Shown here: positions 1-7,982 of the stretch, in pieces
How positions within the stretch are numbered: position 1 is the stretch's first letter
Layout: each line of letters begins with the position of its first letter
Source of the DNA: Deltaproteobacteria bacterium
Lineage (GTDB): Bacteria; Desulfobacterota; Desulfuromonadia; Desulfuromonadales; JAAYDE01
Length of the DNA: 54,605 nucleotides
NCBI GenBank assembly: GCA_016934985.1
Contig: JAFGRU010000056.1
Span: 1-54,605, forward strand
Reading direction: 5' to 3'
Translations under genes and position numbers: made by a program
The notes under the pieces: model-generated
What the model saw: only the letters and a program-made list of their open reading frames with translations
What the model was told of the DNA's origin: nothing
The model's database searches: none

Positions 1-216
1 ACGGAAATGAGATATCGGCTTCAAACCAAGGAGGGTCGGGAGCTTTACGCCAAGCGCAAGACGACTGTGGAGCCGGTATTCGGTATCCTTAAAGCCATCA
101 TGGGTTTCCGCCAGTTCCTGATGCGCGGTTTCGATGCTGTCTGTGGAGAATGGGATTTGGTCTGCATTGCATGGAACCTCAAACGACTGCATCGCTTGAC
201 GATGGAAAAAGCATAA
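1..216 (+). CDS. Transposase C-terminal part, cut by window start
   Basis: The reading frame is open from the first base (acg gaa atg), so the visible ATG at 7 is internal and the 5' end lies outside the window. The piece contains VEPVFGILKAIMGFRQF and a final IAWNLKRLHRL. This is the typical end of DDE transposases of the IS1182/IS5-like group, where the E of 'VEPVFG' belongs to the catalytic triad. Whether the complete gene is intact cannot be judged. The bases after the stop (to about 342) probably include the right end of the element. Confidence 0.75.
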   Translation, partial: TEMRYRLQTKEGRELYAKRKTTVEPVFGILKAIMGFRQFLMRGFDAVCGEWDLVCIAWNLKRLHRLTMEKA

Positions 217-569
217 AGTGAAAGACCAGGGCTCGACGTTTGGCGAACGCTGCCGGAAAAAACGAGCAAAAAATTCAAAATAGATCGGCTTGGCAATATT
301 CTCTCAAAGATTGAACCGGTAAAGTCCGACAAACTCCTAGGGAGAGAAAAATGACAAAAGACCTTTGGGATTTTCTTCAGCCTCTAATCTAAGCTACTTA
401 TTTATAAGAAAAAAAGCCATTAAAAAGGGGGCAAACTGCAGAGAAAACCGGAATGTGTCAGAAGGTTTTACATATTGGTAGGTGGATAGACTGAAGGTTA
501 CTAGTTCGAAGACTGAAAGTTTTTGCTTTTACCTACGGGTCTTCAGCCTTCGGCCTGACAACCTGCTTC
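217..569. other. Intergenic: probable IS right end, then repeat-rich spacer
   Basis: No credible gene is visible. 217-342 is probably the non-coding right end of the IS whose transposase ends at 216; the terminal inverted repeat cannot be confirmed because the left end is outside the window. 480-565 holds degenerate CTTCAGCCTTCGG-type sequence in both orientations, related to 7464-7525 and, more weakly, to 45440-45540. It lies downstream of the minus-strand gene ending at 570, so part of it may act as that gene's 3' end. Confidence 0.5.
541..565. repeat. Short dispersed intergenic repeat (CTTCAGCCTTCGGCC type)
   Basis: The 25 bases starting CTTCAGCCTTCGGCC match 7501-7525 at nearly every position. 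A weaker relative (CTTCAACCTTCAGTC) lies at about 45509-45523. All copies are between genes. Confidence 0.6.
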
Positions 570-1685
570 TCACATCATCAAAATTTTTTTCTTGAGGATG
601 AGAATTTCCAATGCCATGGCGGCTTTGGCGACGAGCTGTTGCAGCTCAATGAGGTGTTCTTTGGAATGGGTATTTGCGCCGTCCACGTAGAGAACTGCAA
701 CGACACGGTCAAGAATTTTCAGCGGCACCAAAATGGCTGAATCTTGGAAAGTGCCGCCAAAAGAAGAGAGAATCCTTGAATTTAAAAGGGAAAATGGCAC
801 AGGACCAACGAAACTTTTTTTGCTGTCAACAAGTATTTTTAAAACAGAAGGGTCCTCTAGAGGGACTTGGAACTCATCAAAATTTTTGACCGGTGTTCCT
901 TCAACATTGGCCACCCAACCCATCGCAGACTCACCCCGAATCATGAACAGCGCTGTCCTTTTAAAGGTTTGAGAGGCAAAACGGGTCAGTATAACGGCGA
1001 CATCATTACGGCTTGCAATATTTGCCAGGCATTGAGAAGCTGCCTCTAAAGTAAGAATGCCGTCATCACCAGATTCATTAGAGACTGCTGGTTTTTTCTC
1101 CACCAGCTTCAGATGAGTTTCGGGAAATTTCCTTGTGTCACTGCCATCTGCCGCAGGGATATTCTCATGGGCGGGGTAGTTTCCCGACGCCTCTTCCCCA
1201 TAGCGCACCCGATTTTCAACCACTTCAACTCTTTCAGAGTCGGGACGCAGTTCACGTTCCACTTTGTAATATTTCTTCAAAGCATGGGTGAGACTCAACT
1301 CGGGAGTAACAACCGAGGAAATCACAAGACCAGTGCGAAAGGCAATTTCATCAATTACCTCCAGGTCAGTCGGGTTGGCCATGGCAATCGTCAGTTTTTT
1401 TCTTTCCAGAGCAACGGGGACGACCGAATGACGAGCTGCCAATTCCGCTGGTATTTGAGCAATTATCTCAGCGGGGATATTGTTGAGCCTCTCCGGAGCA
1501 ATAAAAGGCAGCTTAAACTTTCTGCTCAGCATCCGGGCGATATCCTCTTCCTTGACAAAGCCCATCTCAATCAGGTTAATACCAATTTTTCCACCGTAAA
1601 GAACCTGATATTTCAGTGCCTCCTCCAACTGGGAAGAGGTAATTAATTTTTCTTTGACAAGGATTTCTCCCAGCTTCAAAGACAT
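570..1685 (-). CDS. MshEN (T2SS protein E N-terminal) domain protein with GAF-like C-terminus
   Basis: 371 aa. Residues about 1-140 are a type II secretion ATPase N-terminal (MshEN) domain. KLGEILVKEKLITSSQLEEA is followed by a second half-repeat beginning GGKIGINLIEMGF, the layout known in the family to bind cyclic di-GMP. A charged linker (about 145-210) follows. Residues about 215-360 resemble a GAF-like sensory fold. There is no Walker-box ATPase domain, so this is a stand-alone sensor/adaptor, not a secretion motor. AGGAGGT sits 5 bases before the ATG. Its partner is unknown. A c-di-GMP role would fit the GGDEF protein at 14217, but that link is inference. Confidence 0.75.
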   Translation of the reverse strand: MSLKLGEILVKEKLITSSQLEEALKYQVLYGGKIGINLIEMGFVKEEDIARMLSRKFKLPFIAPERLNNIPAEIIAQIPAELAARHSVVPVALERKKLTIAMANPTDLEVIDEIAFRTGLVISSVVTPELSLTHALKKYYKVERELRPDSERVEVVENRVRYGEEASGNYPAHENIPAADGSDTRKFPETHLKLVEKKPAVSNESGDDGILTLEAASQCLANIASRNDVAVILTRFASQTFKRTALFMIRGESAMGWVANVEGTPVKNFDEFQVPLEDPSVLKILVDSKKSFVGPVPFSLLNSRILSSFGGTFQDSAILVPLKILDRVVAVLYVDGANTHSKEHLIELQQLVAKAAMALEILILKKKILMM

Positions 1686-1783
1686 GCAACCTCCTGAATG
1701 CCAACAAAATCTCCGCTTAGATTAATGCAATTAATGAACCAAAAAGACGGGGTGGAAGGCAGGAAGACTGAAGGGAAAGGCTT

Positions 1784-2055
1784 TAACCGCAAAGGGCGCA
1801 GAGACCGCGAAGAGGATCAAAGACCAAAACTATTTTTCAGCCCCGAAAATACACGAACAAAAACAATACTAACAGGGATGAAGGGGATGGATGGGATAAG
1901 GAAAAATCGTCAATGGTTAGTGGTTAATCATCCCTGGTCCATAGTCCTTGGTAAAAGCTTAGATTCTGGGTTTTATCCCCTTAATCCTGTTGATCCCTGT
2001 AAGTTAGTTTTTTGTTTTTCTCAGCGTTCTCTGCGATCTCGGCGGTTGAAAAGTT
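1784..2055. repeat. Long imperfect inverted repeat filling an intergenic region
   Basis: The left arm (about 1784-1900) begins aaccgcaaagggcgcagaga and later contains aaaaacaatactaacagggat. The right arm (about 1970-2055), read on the other strand, contains aaccgccgagatcgcagaga and later aaaaactaacttacagggat in the same order. The arms are therefore ~85-115 bp diverged inverted copies around a ~70-bp centre. The spacer lies between two minus-strand genes and has no credible ORF. Confidence 0.55.
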
Positions 2056-2060
2056 TTAAG

Positions 2061-3410
2061 TCATTGACCAACAACAGGTTTATTTTCCGGCTGCAGAGAA
2101 GAAATTTGGATGGGAGGCGCTTCATTAAACTGAGTTGCATAAGCTGCCTTGACCTTATTGAACTCAGCCAAAAGCTCATTAGGAACTGGAGCCACTGGTG
2201 GCGCTTTAACCCTTAAGGGATTGACGGACGCGCCATTTTTATACATGCGGAAATCAAGATGGGGCCCGGTTGCCAAGCCCGAGGAACCCACATAGCCAAT
2301 GGTCTGCCCCTGATTGACCCGGACTCCGACGTTGATACCTTTGGCATACCGGCTCATGTGGTTGTAGTGGGTTTCATAAATACTGTTATGGCGGATACGC
2401 ACATAACGGCCGTTGTACTTGGTGTATCCTTTGCGTGTGACAATACCGTTGCCCACTGAATGAATTGGGGTGCCTGTTGGCGCCGCATAGTCGATGGCCC
2501 GATGGGGCTTATAGCGTTTCAAGACGGGATGAAAACGACGGTTGGTAAAACCGGAGGAAATGCGGGAAAAGGACAGCGGCGCTTTAAGGAAGGCCTTTCG
2601 AACGCTTTTGCCTTCTTCATCATAATAGCTGGGACGGCCATCTTTGGCTTCAAATAAAAAAGCTTTGAAAATTTCGCCATTGTTGTCGAATTCCGCCGCC
2701 AGAACAGGGCCGTAACCCGAAAACTCGCCTTCGCGGAAACGTTTTTCAACCAGAACCTTGAAAGAATCGCCCTCCCGGATATCGCGGATAAAATCAATAT
2801 CCCAGGCAAAGATATCTGCCAGCGAAATCGCCAGCTCCGGCCTTTCACCGACATCGTTAACAGCGCTGAAAAGACTCGACAGAATGGTCGCCTGCACGAC
2901 CTCCTGCTTCAATCCATAAGGAATGGGTTTCCGAACCACATCAAATTCATTATCGACTTTTTTGATGATCAGCTGGTCCTTATCGTCGATATCGTAAACA
3001 AATTTATCAAAATTTCCGTCAGCCAGATGGATTTCATAAAGGTTTCCTGCGCGAATTCGGGAAAGCGCAAAGGTCTCCTTACACTGATGGGCAAGATGGT
3101 AAATCTCCTGAGGCGAGAAAATTTCGGCAAACAGGCTGGTAAAAGTATCGCCGGATTTTATGGCCCCCGCCAGCACCTCACGCTTGATTTCCGGAACCAC
3201 AACCGCCGCCACAGCCAACGTTGGCGAGGGGCTTTGACCTGCCTGGTCCGAAGAAGCCTGGACCAGCGACGGGGAAGACGCTTGAGAGGAAGAAAACAGA
3301 AAATAACCGCCCATAACAAGGGCGATTAGAACCAGAGAAAAAAATTTCCAGTTTAAATTTTTTTTTGAACAATTGTTGGGTTGCCGGGGATCTTTGAAAT
3401 CTATGGTCAT
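2061..3410 (-). CDS. M23 family metallopeptidase, membrane-anchored
   Basis: 449 aa from the ATG at 3410; a GTG six bases upstream (3416) is an alternative. An uncleaved-type membrane helix (about residues 22-40) follows a basic N-terminus, so the bulk should be periplasmic. The middle region (about 70-270) resembles the OapA/LysM-like part of MepM/YebA-type endopeptidases. The C-terminal LytM domain shows the zinc ligands in GFTNRRFHPVLKRYKPHRAID (HxxxxxxxHxxxD pattern) and the catalytic GPHLDFR. All expected metal residues are present. Likely role: D,D-endopeptidase acting on peptidoglycan cross-links during growth or division. Confidence 0.9.
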   Translation of the reverse strand: MTIDFKDPRQPNNCSKKNLNWKFFSLVLIALVMGGYFLFSSSQASSPSLVQASSDQAGQSPSPTLAVAAVVVPEIKREVLAGAIKSGDTFTSLFAEIFSPQEIYHLAHQCKETFALSRIRAGNLYEIHLADGNFDKFVYDIDDKDQLIIKKVDNEFDVVRKPIPYGLKQEVVQATILSSLFSAVNDVGERPELAISLADIFAWDIDFIRDIREGDSFKVLVEKRFREGEFSGYGPVLAAEFDNNGEIFKAFLFEAKDGRPSYYDEEGKSVRKAFLKAPLSFSRISSGFTNRRFHPVLKRYKPHRAIDYAAPTGTPIHSVGNGIVTRKGYTKYNGRYVRIRHNSIYETHYNHMSRYAKGINVGVRVNQGQTIGYVGSSGLATGPHLDFRMYKNGASVNPLRVKAPPVAPVPNELLAEFNKVKAAYATQFNEAPPIQISSLQPENKPVVGQ

Positions 3411-3607
3411 AAACACCTAACCTGGTCGAGTAATGCTCAGGAAATAAAGCTTTTTCCATTAACGTGCAAGACAAGCCACATGTCAATGCTCATTTAAGCA
3501 AAATGCCTACCATTCGGGGAAACTATGGCCATATTTTTATTTTTGTCATTCTACCGGGCTTTCAACCTGCCATTCAACCCCCAACTTCTTTCAAGGAAAA
3601 ATTCTTC

Positions 3608-6586
3608 TCAAAACTTGAGAATGGTCAAAACCTCACCATCAAGCTTCTTATTGGCTTCCAGAAGAATCTTTTCGCTTGAAAGCACCCCCACAGCACCATT
3701 CGCCCAGTCTTTCAAAAGATATTTTTCCGCCAGGCCCATTAACTTTTCACGGGTGACAGCCAGAACCCGCTTGCGCTGGTTCTGGCGCATTTCCAATGTG
3801 ATGCCCTTAAGGGCCAGAATCGTTTCATGCTCCCCTTTGCCGCTAGGCGACAACGGCCTGTCCAGATCGCTGAAAACTCCCAGAATCGCTTCTTTAACAT
3901 CCTGGTCCGAAAAACGCCCGGCAACGGCCCACTCAGCAGCTTCCCGAAAAACCTTCAGGGTGCGGACCAGATGTGGATCCCGGTAGGAAAGCATGGTAAA
4001 AAGCCCGGTTTCCGGCTCAAAAGAGGCGAGCCCTCCGTACGCCCCTCCTTTTTCACGAATCTCACGATGCAGAAAGCAGGTTCGCAACAGTTTTGCCAGC
4101 ACCAGAAATGGAGCATTATCCTCGTGAACAAAAGGAACGGTCCGAAACGCTCTGGTATTATAAGATACCGGCAGGGAAGCCGCCCACGCCCTGGCTTCCG
4201 CCTTGGGAATGAAGTCTTCTTTAAACGGAGCGGGCCAGGAGGGAACAGCGGGCAGGACCTTCATAAAAGGCTCCATCGCTTTTTTCATCTCGTCAAGACG
4301 CTCCTTCTCCCCCACCGCCGAACAATGATAACAACTCTGGACGGAGAGAAACTCAGCAATTTTTTTCATTTCCTTGGAAAAGCCCCGGAGCTCATCCTCG
4401 TTCATTTCCGTCAAGGTTTTGACTTTTTTTATAAAAGTCAAACCGCCCCACGCCTCTTTGCGGCTGGCAACCGCCGACAGGCTGCTGCCAGCCGTGCGGG
4501 CCGCAAAATGGTGGCCAGAGCCGGGAATGGAATTCTCCAGCGAAATCTTCAGCTGATCAAGAGCCGTTTTGAGACGCTGCAAATCGGAAAAATCAGGGGA
4601 GGTGAAAATATCGCGCAGAAGATGAAACATTTCCCCCTGGTTTCGAGCCAGAGCCTTCCCTTTAATTTCAAAAACCTCGGAAAAGGAGTCCGGCTGTAAA
4701 GGGTTAGACAGTATCAACGCTCCGGCTCGAATCCCGCCCGTATGGGCAGCGATTTTTTCCGCAAGGGTCAGATAATCGTAGTCCGCAGCCCCCATTCGGG
4801 TTAAAAGAAAACAGAAAACCGGGAGAAAGGGCTTCAAATTGTCCGCCAGGCCCTGCAAAGAAACATAGGCGGAAAAATAACCGATGCCGTTGGTCGGCTG
4901 TTCGAGAAAAAACACCGGCGATCCGGCGACACGATCCTCCGTGCGAGGATAGAATTCCTCCTTTTCCGGGATATCGTCAAGTTCCAAGGTCGGGAGAATC
5001 GAGACATCTTCTTCCTGCTCCTGAAAACTTTGCAGAGCTTCAGCCCGAGCGATTAGATCTTCGGTTTCTTTCTCCGTAAAACCACTGTGCAACTTTTTAA
5101 GGTAGCTCTCGGTTTCTTTTTGTTCGCGCTCCTCCTGGTCGGGATCAGGTTTGAGTAACAAGGAGACGCGATGGGGGTTGTCTAACAGATACTCACGAAT
5201 CAGATTCTCAAAGAAAGGCCCCTGCCGGCAAGCCAGCCGAATCTTTTCAAGATCAGCCTGAAAATGAAGGGATGACACCGGATCATCGTTGTGGATCCAG
5301 GGCCCGAGGAGGCGCATCAACAACAAAAGGCCATAAGGATAATGCCCTCCGACCACCTCGCGATGAGCAAATTCCAGCTGATGCATGGCAGACTCAATAC
5401 GCTTCTCACTGAACCCTTTTTTCGCTGCATCCTCAAGGGTGGTCAGAATAAGGCTTTCAATTTCTTCAAAGTGCTGCGGGTTGGTTCCCTGAATCCCCGC
5501 CGCAAGATAGGTTTCCCGGCTCTCGTCCTGATACCCTGATCCGGGGCAGATATTCTCGCCCAGACGGCTGTCAATCAGGGCTTTATGTAACGGGGCCGCA
5601 GAATCTCCCAGCAAAAGGATGGAAAGCAGGGTAAGACCGAGACGATGGTAGTTGTCGGAAATCGGACAGGTCAGCCACCCCAGCTGCACCATGGAGCGGT
5701 TTTCCATGGATTCACCGGCAGGAAGAGGGAAGGTTCGTACAACCTGCAGGGGCTCCCTGTAACGCTCTTCGTCCGGGACCGTACTGTCGACCTGACGAGC
5801 ATCAAAGTGTTTCAGGACCTGCGCATCCACCTTTTCCAGACTCTTGTCCAAAGGGAAATTGCCATAGGAAAAAAAATAGGCATTGCTGGGATGATAATAA
5901 TTTTCGTGGAAAGTTTTCAGGTCTTCCCAGGTAAGGTTGAGAATCTCCCGCGGCTCGCCACCCGAGTTTTTCCCATAAGTGGTTGTCGGATAAAGGGCCT
6001 CGTTAAGACGCCGGTGAATCAGGGATGACGGGTTGGCCATGGCACCCTTCATCTCATTGTAGACAACCCCTTTCGCAGCCAACTCGGATTGTTTATTGCC
6101 TTTTTCTTTTAATTCGAAACGGATGCCTTCCTGGCTGAAATCAGTCTCCCGCAAAAGCGGAAAAAAGGTTGAGTCAAGATAAACATCCATCAGGTTAGTG
6201 AAATCTTTGTAATTTTGGGTGGCAAAAGGGTAAAAAGTCCAGTCGCTGGAGGTCAGGGCGTTCATAAACGTGTTGAGGCTGCGATTGAGCATGGAAAAGA
6301 AGATGTCCCGGACCGGAAAGCGGCGGGAGCCGCACAAAACCGTGTGCTCAAGAATGTGGGCCACTCCGGTGGAATCCAGCGGAGTCGTTTTGAAGCCAAC
6401 GCCAAATAGGTTTTCCTTATCATCTGTTTGAAGATGCGTATAATGGGCACCCGTCTTTTGGTGACGGAGTTTGATTAAAGTTGCGTTGATCTCTTTAAGC
6501 TCTTCTGTCTGAAGAACTCTAAAACCATGGACTTCGCGGTCGATTTTTTGCACAAGTTTGCCTTTCTTAAAATTGAAAAAATCCAA
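3608..6586 (-). CDS. M16C (PreP/insulinase-type) zinc metallopeptidase
   Basis: 992 aa, the usual length of bacterial presequence-protease-like M16C enzymes, which are single-chain clamshells of two M16 halves. The inverted zinc motif HILEH is at residues 77-81, and the distal Glu of the family is expected in the following helix (VVYNEMKGAM region). The protein degrades unstructured peptides. No signal peptide is visible, so a cytoplasmic site is inferred. The only start consistent with the family N-terminus is a TTG (6584-6586), and no strong SD is visible. The neighbours do not suggest a specific pathway. Confidence 0.9.
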   Translation of the reverse strand: MDFFNFKKGKLVQKIDREVHGFRVLQTEELKEINATLIKLRHQKTGAHYTHLQTDDKENLFGVGFKTTPLDSTGVAHILEHTVLCGSRRFPVRDIFFSMLNRSLNTFMNALTSSDWTFYPFATQNYKDFTNLMDVYLDSTFFPLLRETDFSQEGIRFELKEKGNKQSELAAKGVVYNEMKGAMANPSSLIHRRLNEALYPTTTYGKNSGGEPREILNLTWEDLKTFHENYYHPSNAYFFSYGNFPLDKSLEKVDAQVLKHFDARQVDSTVPDEERYREPLQVVRTFPLPAGESMENRSMVQLGWLTCPISDNYHRLGLTLLSILLLGDSAAPLHKALIDSRLGENICPGSGYQDESRETYLAAGIQGTNPQHFEEIESLILTTLEDAAKKGFSEKRIESAMHQLEFAHREVVGGHYPYGLLLLMRLLGPWIHNDDPVSSLHFQADLEKIRLACRQGPFFENLIREYLLDNPHRVSLLLKPDPDQEEREQKETESYLKKLHSGFTEKETEDLIARAEALQSFQEQEEDVSILPTLELDDIPEKEEFYPRTEDRVAGSPVFFLEQPTNGIGYFSAYVSLQGLADNLKPFLPVFCFLLTRMGAADYDYLTLAEKIAAHTGGIRAGALILSNPLQPDSFSEVFEIKGKALARNQGEMFHLLRDIFTSPDFSDLQRLKTALDQLKISLENSIPGSGHHFAARTAGSSLSAVASRKEAWGGLTFIKKVKTLTEMNEDELRGFSKEMKKIAEFLSVQSCYHCSAVGEKERLDEMKKAMEPFMKVLPAVPSWPAPFKEDFIPKAEARAWAASLPVSYNTRAFRTVPFVHEDNAPFLVLAKLLRTCFLHREIREKGGAYGGLASFEPETGLFTMLSYRDPHLVRTLKVFREAAEWAVAGRFSDQDVKEAILGVFSDLDRPLSPSGKGEHETILALKGITLEMRQNQRKRVLAVTREKLMGLAEKYLLKDWANGAVGVLSSEKILLEANKKLDGEVLTILKF

Positions 6587-6870
6587 GATAAGGACCAGTA
6601 TAACACCACGTCTTTAAAAAGATTATTTTTTCCGATAAAACATGCAAAAAAGCACGGAATGAAGCAAAGACTATAAGCAAGGCAGCCATTCACTCAAGTT
6701 GACAGCACAAGCGACATGCATTAACGTAGGTACTATGAGGGTTGTTTCAAAGATGAGCAACCCCCGTTTTTTGATTTTCGGCTCAGGAATAACTCGAGCA
6801 AAATTGTAACGGTTCAGCTCGCCGGACTCGCGGCACCCATGAAAAGGTTTTGACCACGATTTTCAGCCCC
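6587..6870. other. Intergenic upstream of peptidase gene
   Basis: No gene seen. It should carry the promoter of the minus-strand peptidase; a TATACT-like -10 is visible on the minus strand near 6600 but no good -35. The rest is AT-rich spacer leading into the structured 200-bp repeat at 6871. Confidence 0.4.
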
Positions 6871-7070
6871 GGGGTTGCGTCCCCGGGCGACACCTTACTC
6901 TTTTTACTTGTCTAAAAAGAGTAAACAGAAAAAGGACACCCCTTACCTGGCCCTTCGGGTTCCCTGCGCTCCAGAGAGGTTTTGAGGACAGTCAGAAACT
7001 CGCTCCGCTCAGACAGTCTGCCCGTCTTTTTCTCAAAACCTCTCTTCCGCTTCGGCTGCGGTACAAGGGG
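6871..7070 (+). repeat. Structured 200-bp dispersed element, copy A
   Basis: Begins GGGGTTGCGTCCCC (mini hairpin), then ACTCTTTTTA...TAAAAAGAGT (hairpin). A long stem follows: AGAGAGGTTTTGAG (6973-6986) is perfectly complementary to CTCAAAACCTCTCT (7032-7045). The element ends with GGTACAAGGGG, which can pair with CCCCTTACC near 6940. It matches 11685-11882 and the reverse strand of 47172-47371 over its whole length. It lies directly upstream of the zinc-ribbon gene, in the same orientation. Confidence 0.85.
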
Positions 7071-7116
7071 AAAGAAAACCTAAAACTTAACACTTGATAC
7101 TAAAACCGAAAATAAT

Positions 7117-7449
7117 ATGGAAAAGTGTCCTGTTTGCAATGAACTAAAAAAAGGCAAGTTCTGGTGCAGCGCCTGCAAAACGGTTTTTACCTGCCCTATG
7201 CAGAATTGCGGCGTTCAAATCAATAAACCGGGAACAGATACCTGTCCCCGTTGCGGATTATTTTTCCCCGATTATGTCAGCAACCGCAAAATGTATCGAC
7301 GCTGTCCCAAATGCAAAAAGAAACAAGGACTTTCGGAAATACAATGCAAGTTCTGCAAACACTGGTTTACTTGCCCCACTTGCGGTCATGGTATTCAGTC
7401 CACAAGCGTGCTGACGTGTCCGCGTTGTGGGACAAATTTGCGAGGGTGA
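7117..7449 (+). CDS. Multi zinc-ribbon protein
   Basis: 110 aa built almost wholly of Cys pairs: CPVC, CSAC, CPMQNC, CPRC, CPKC, CKFC, CPTC, CPRC. These can form about four treble-clef or rubredoxin-like zinc sites. It is basic between the pairs (Lys/Arg-rich, e.g. KCKKK), which suggests nucleic-acid or protein binding. There is no membrane segment or enzyme motif. Start by first ATG; no clear SD (upstream ccgaaaataat). Function unknown. It stands alone between a structured repeat and a repeat-rich spacer. Confidence 0.7.
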   Translation: MEKCPVCNELKKGKFWCSACKTVFTCPMQNCGVQINKPGTDTCPRCGLFFPDYVSNRKMYRRCPKCKKKQGLSEIQCKFCKHWFTCPTCGHGIQSTSVLTCPRCGTNLRG

Positions 7450-7463
7450 AAAAGGGGTTTAGT

Positions 7464-7525
7464 CCGAAGGCTGAAGACTATTAGGGAAAAACCCAAAAAC
7501 CTTCAGCCTTCGGCCCAACAACCTT
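7464..7525. repeat. Inverted repeat after zinc-ribbon gene
   Basis: CCGAAGGCTGAAG (7464-7476) and its exact complement CTTCAGCCTTCGG (7501-7513) can form a 13-bp stem 14 bases after the stop codon. The second arm with its flank (7501-7525) is a near copy of 541-565. It may act as a 3'-end hairpin for the upstream gene, though no strong T-tract follows. Confidence 0.6.
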
Positions 7526-7841
7526 CAACCTTTTCAGCGTCTGATCTACACTGATACACACTGATTTAAAAACCAACGACAAAGGACGAATGACCAATGA
7601 CGGTTTTACAGGCTTAATCATGCCTTTTCAGCGTCAAACAGTGGCCATTCAAAGGTTTCCAGGCTTTTACCTTCAACCTTCGGCCTATCTACCTTCAGCC
7701 CGATTTTAACCACGAGCCACCATCTACCAGCCGCGAGCTAGCCATTTTACTAAACACTTAACACCTGCAACTTAAAACTTTTCAATTGACGAAAAAGACC
7801 TTTCTTGATAGTTTGACGCAGGTATTAGAAAAACTGAATAA
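7526..7841. other. Intergenic, degraded repeats, upstream of the thi leader
   Basis: No gene. The stretch is made of low-information sequence such as ctacactgatacacactgat and a further ccttcaaccttcggcc at about 7671-7687. TTGACG occurs at 7786 and 7813, but neither has a convincing -10 at 17 bp, so the thi promoter is not assigned. Confidence 0.4.
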
Positions 7842-7928
7842 CGCCTAGGGGAGTTTTTTAAACTGAGAGTCCCATTCGGGATAACCCTTTGAACCTGATC
7901 CGGATAATACCGGCGGAGGGAAGTGGCG
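7842..7928 (+). promoter_or_regulatory. TPP riboswitch (THI element)
   Basis: All conserved blocks are present in order: GGGGAG, CTGAGA, an ACCC-TTTGAACCTGATC core, then GGATAATACCGGCG and AGGGAA. The closing P1 stem is CGCC (7842-7845) with GGCG (7925-7928). It is followed within 30 bases by an intrinsic terminator and then the thi operon, so control by TPP through transcription termination is the simplest reading. Confidence 0.97.
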
Positions 7929-7953
7929 AAAGTTTTAGGGTGTTAACCCCAAA

Positions 7954-7977
7954 GGCCGCTTTTAGCGGTCTTTTTTT
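7954..7977 (+). terminator. Riboswitch expression-platform terminator
   Basis: GGCCGCTTTTAGCGGTC forms a hairpin directly followed by a run of seven T (7971-7977). The thiF ATG is only 5 bases after the T-tract. A gggtgttaacccc dyad just upstream (7938-7950) may take part in the alternative fold. Confidence 0.9.
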
Positions 7978-7982
7978 GTTTT

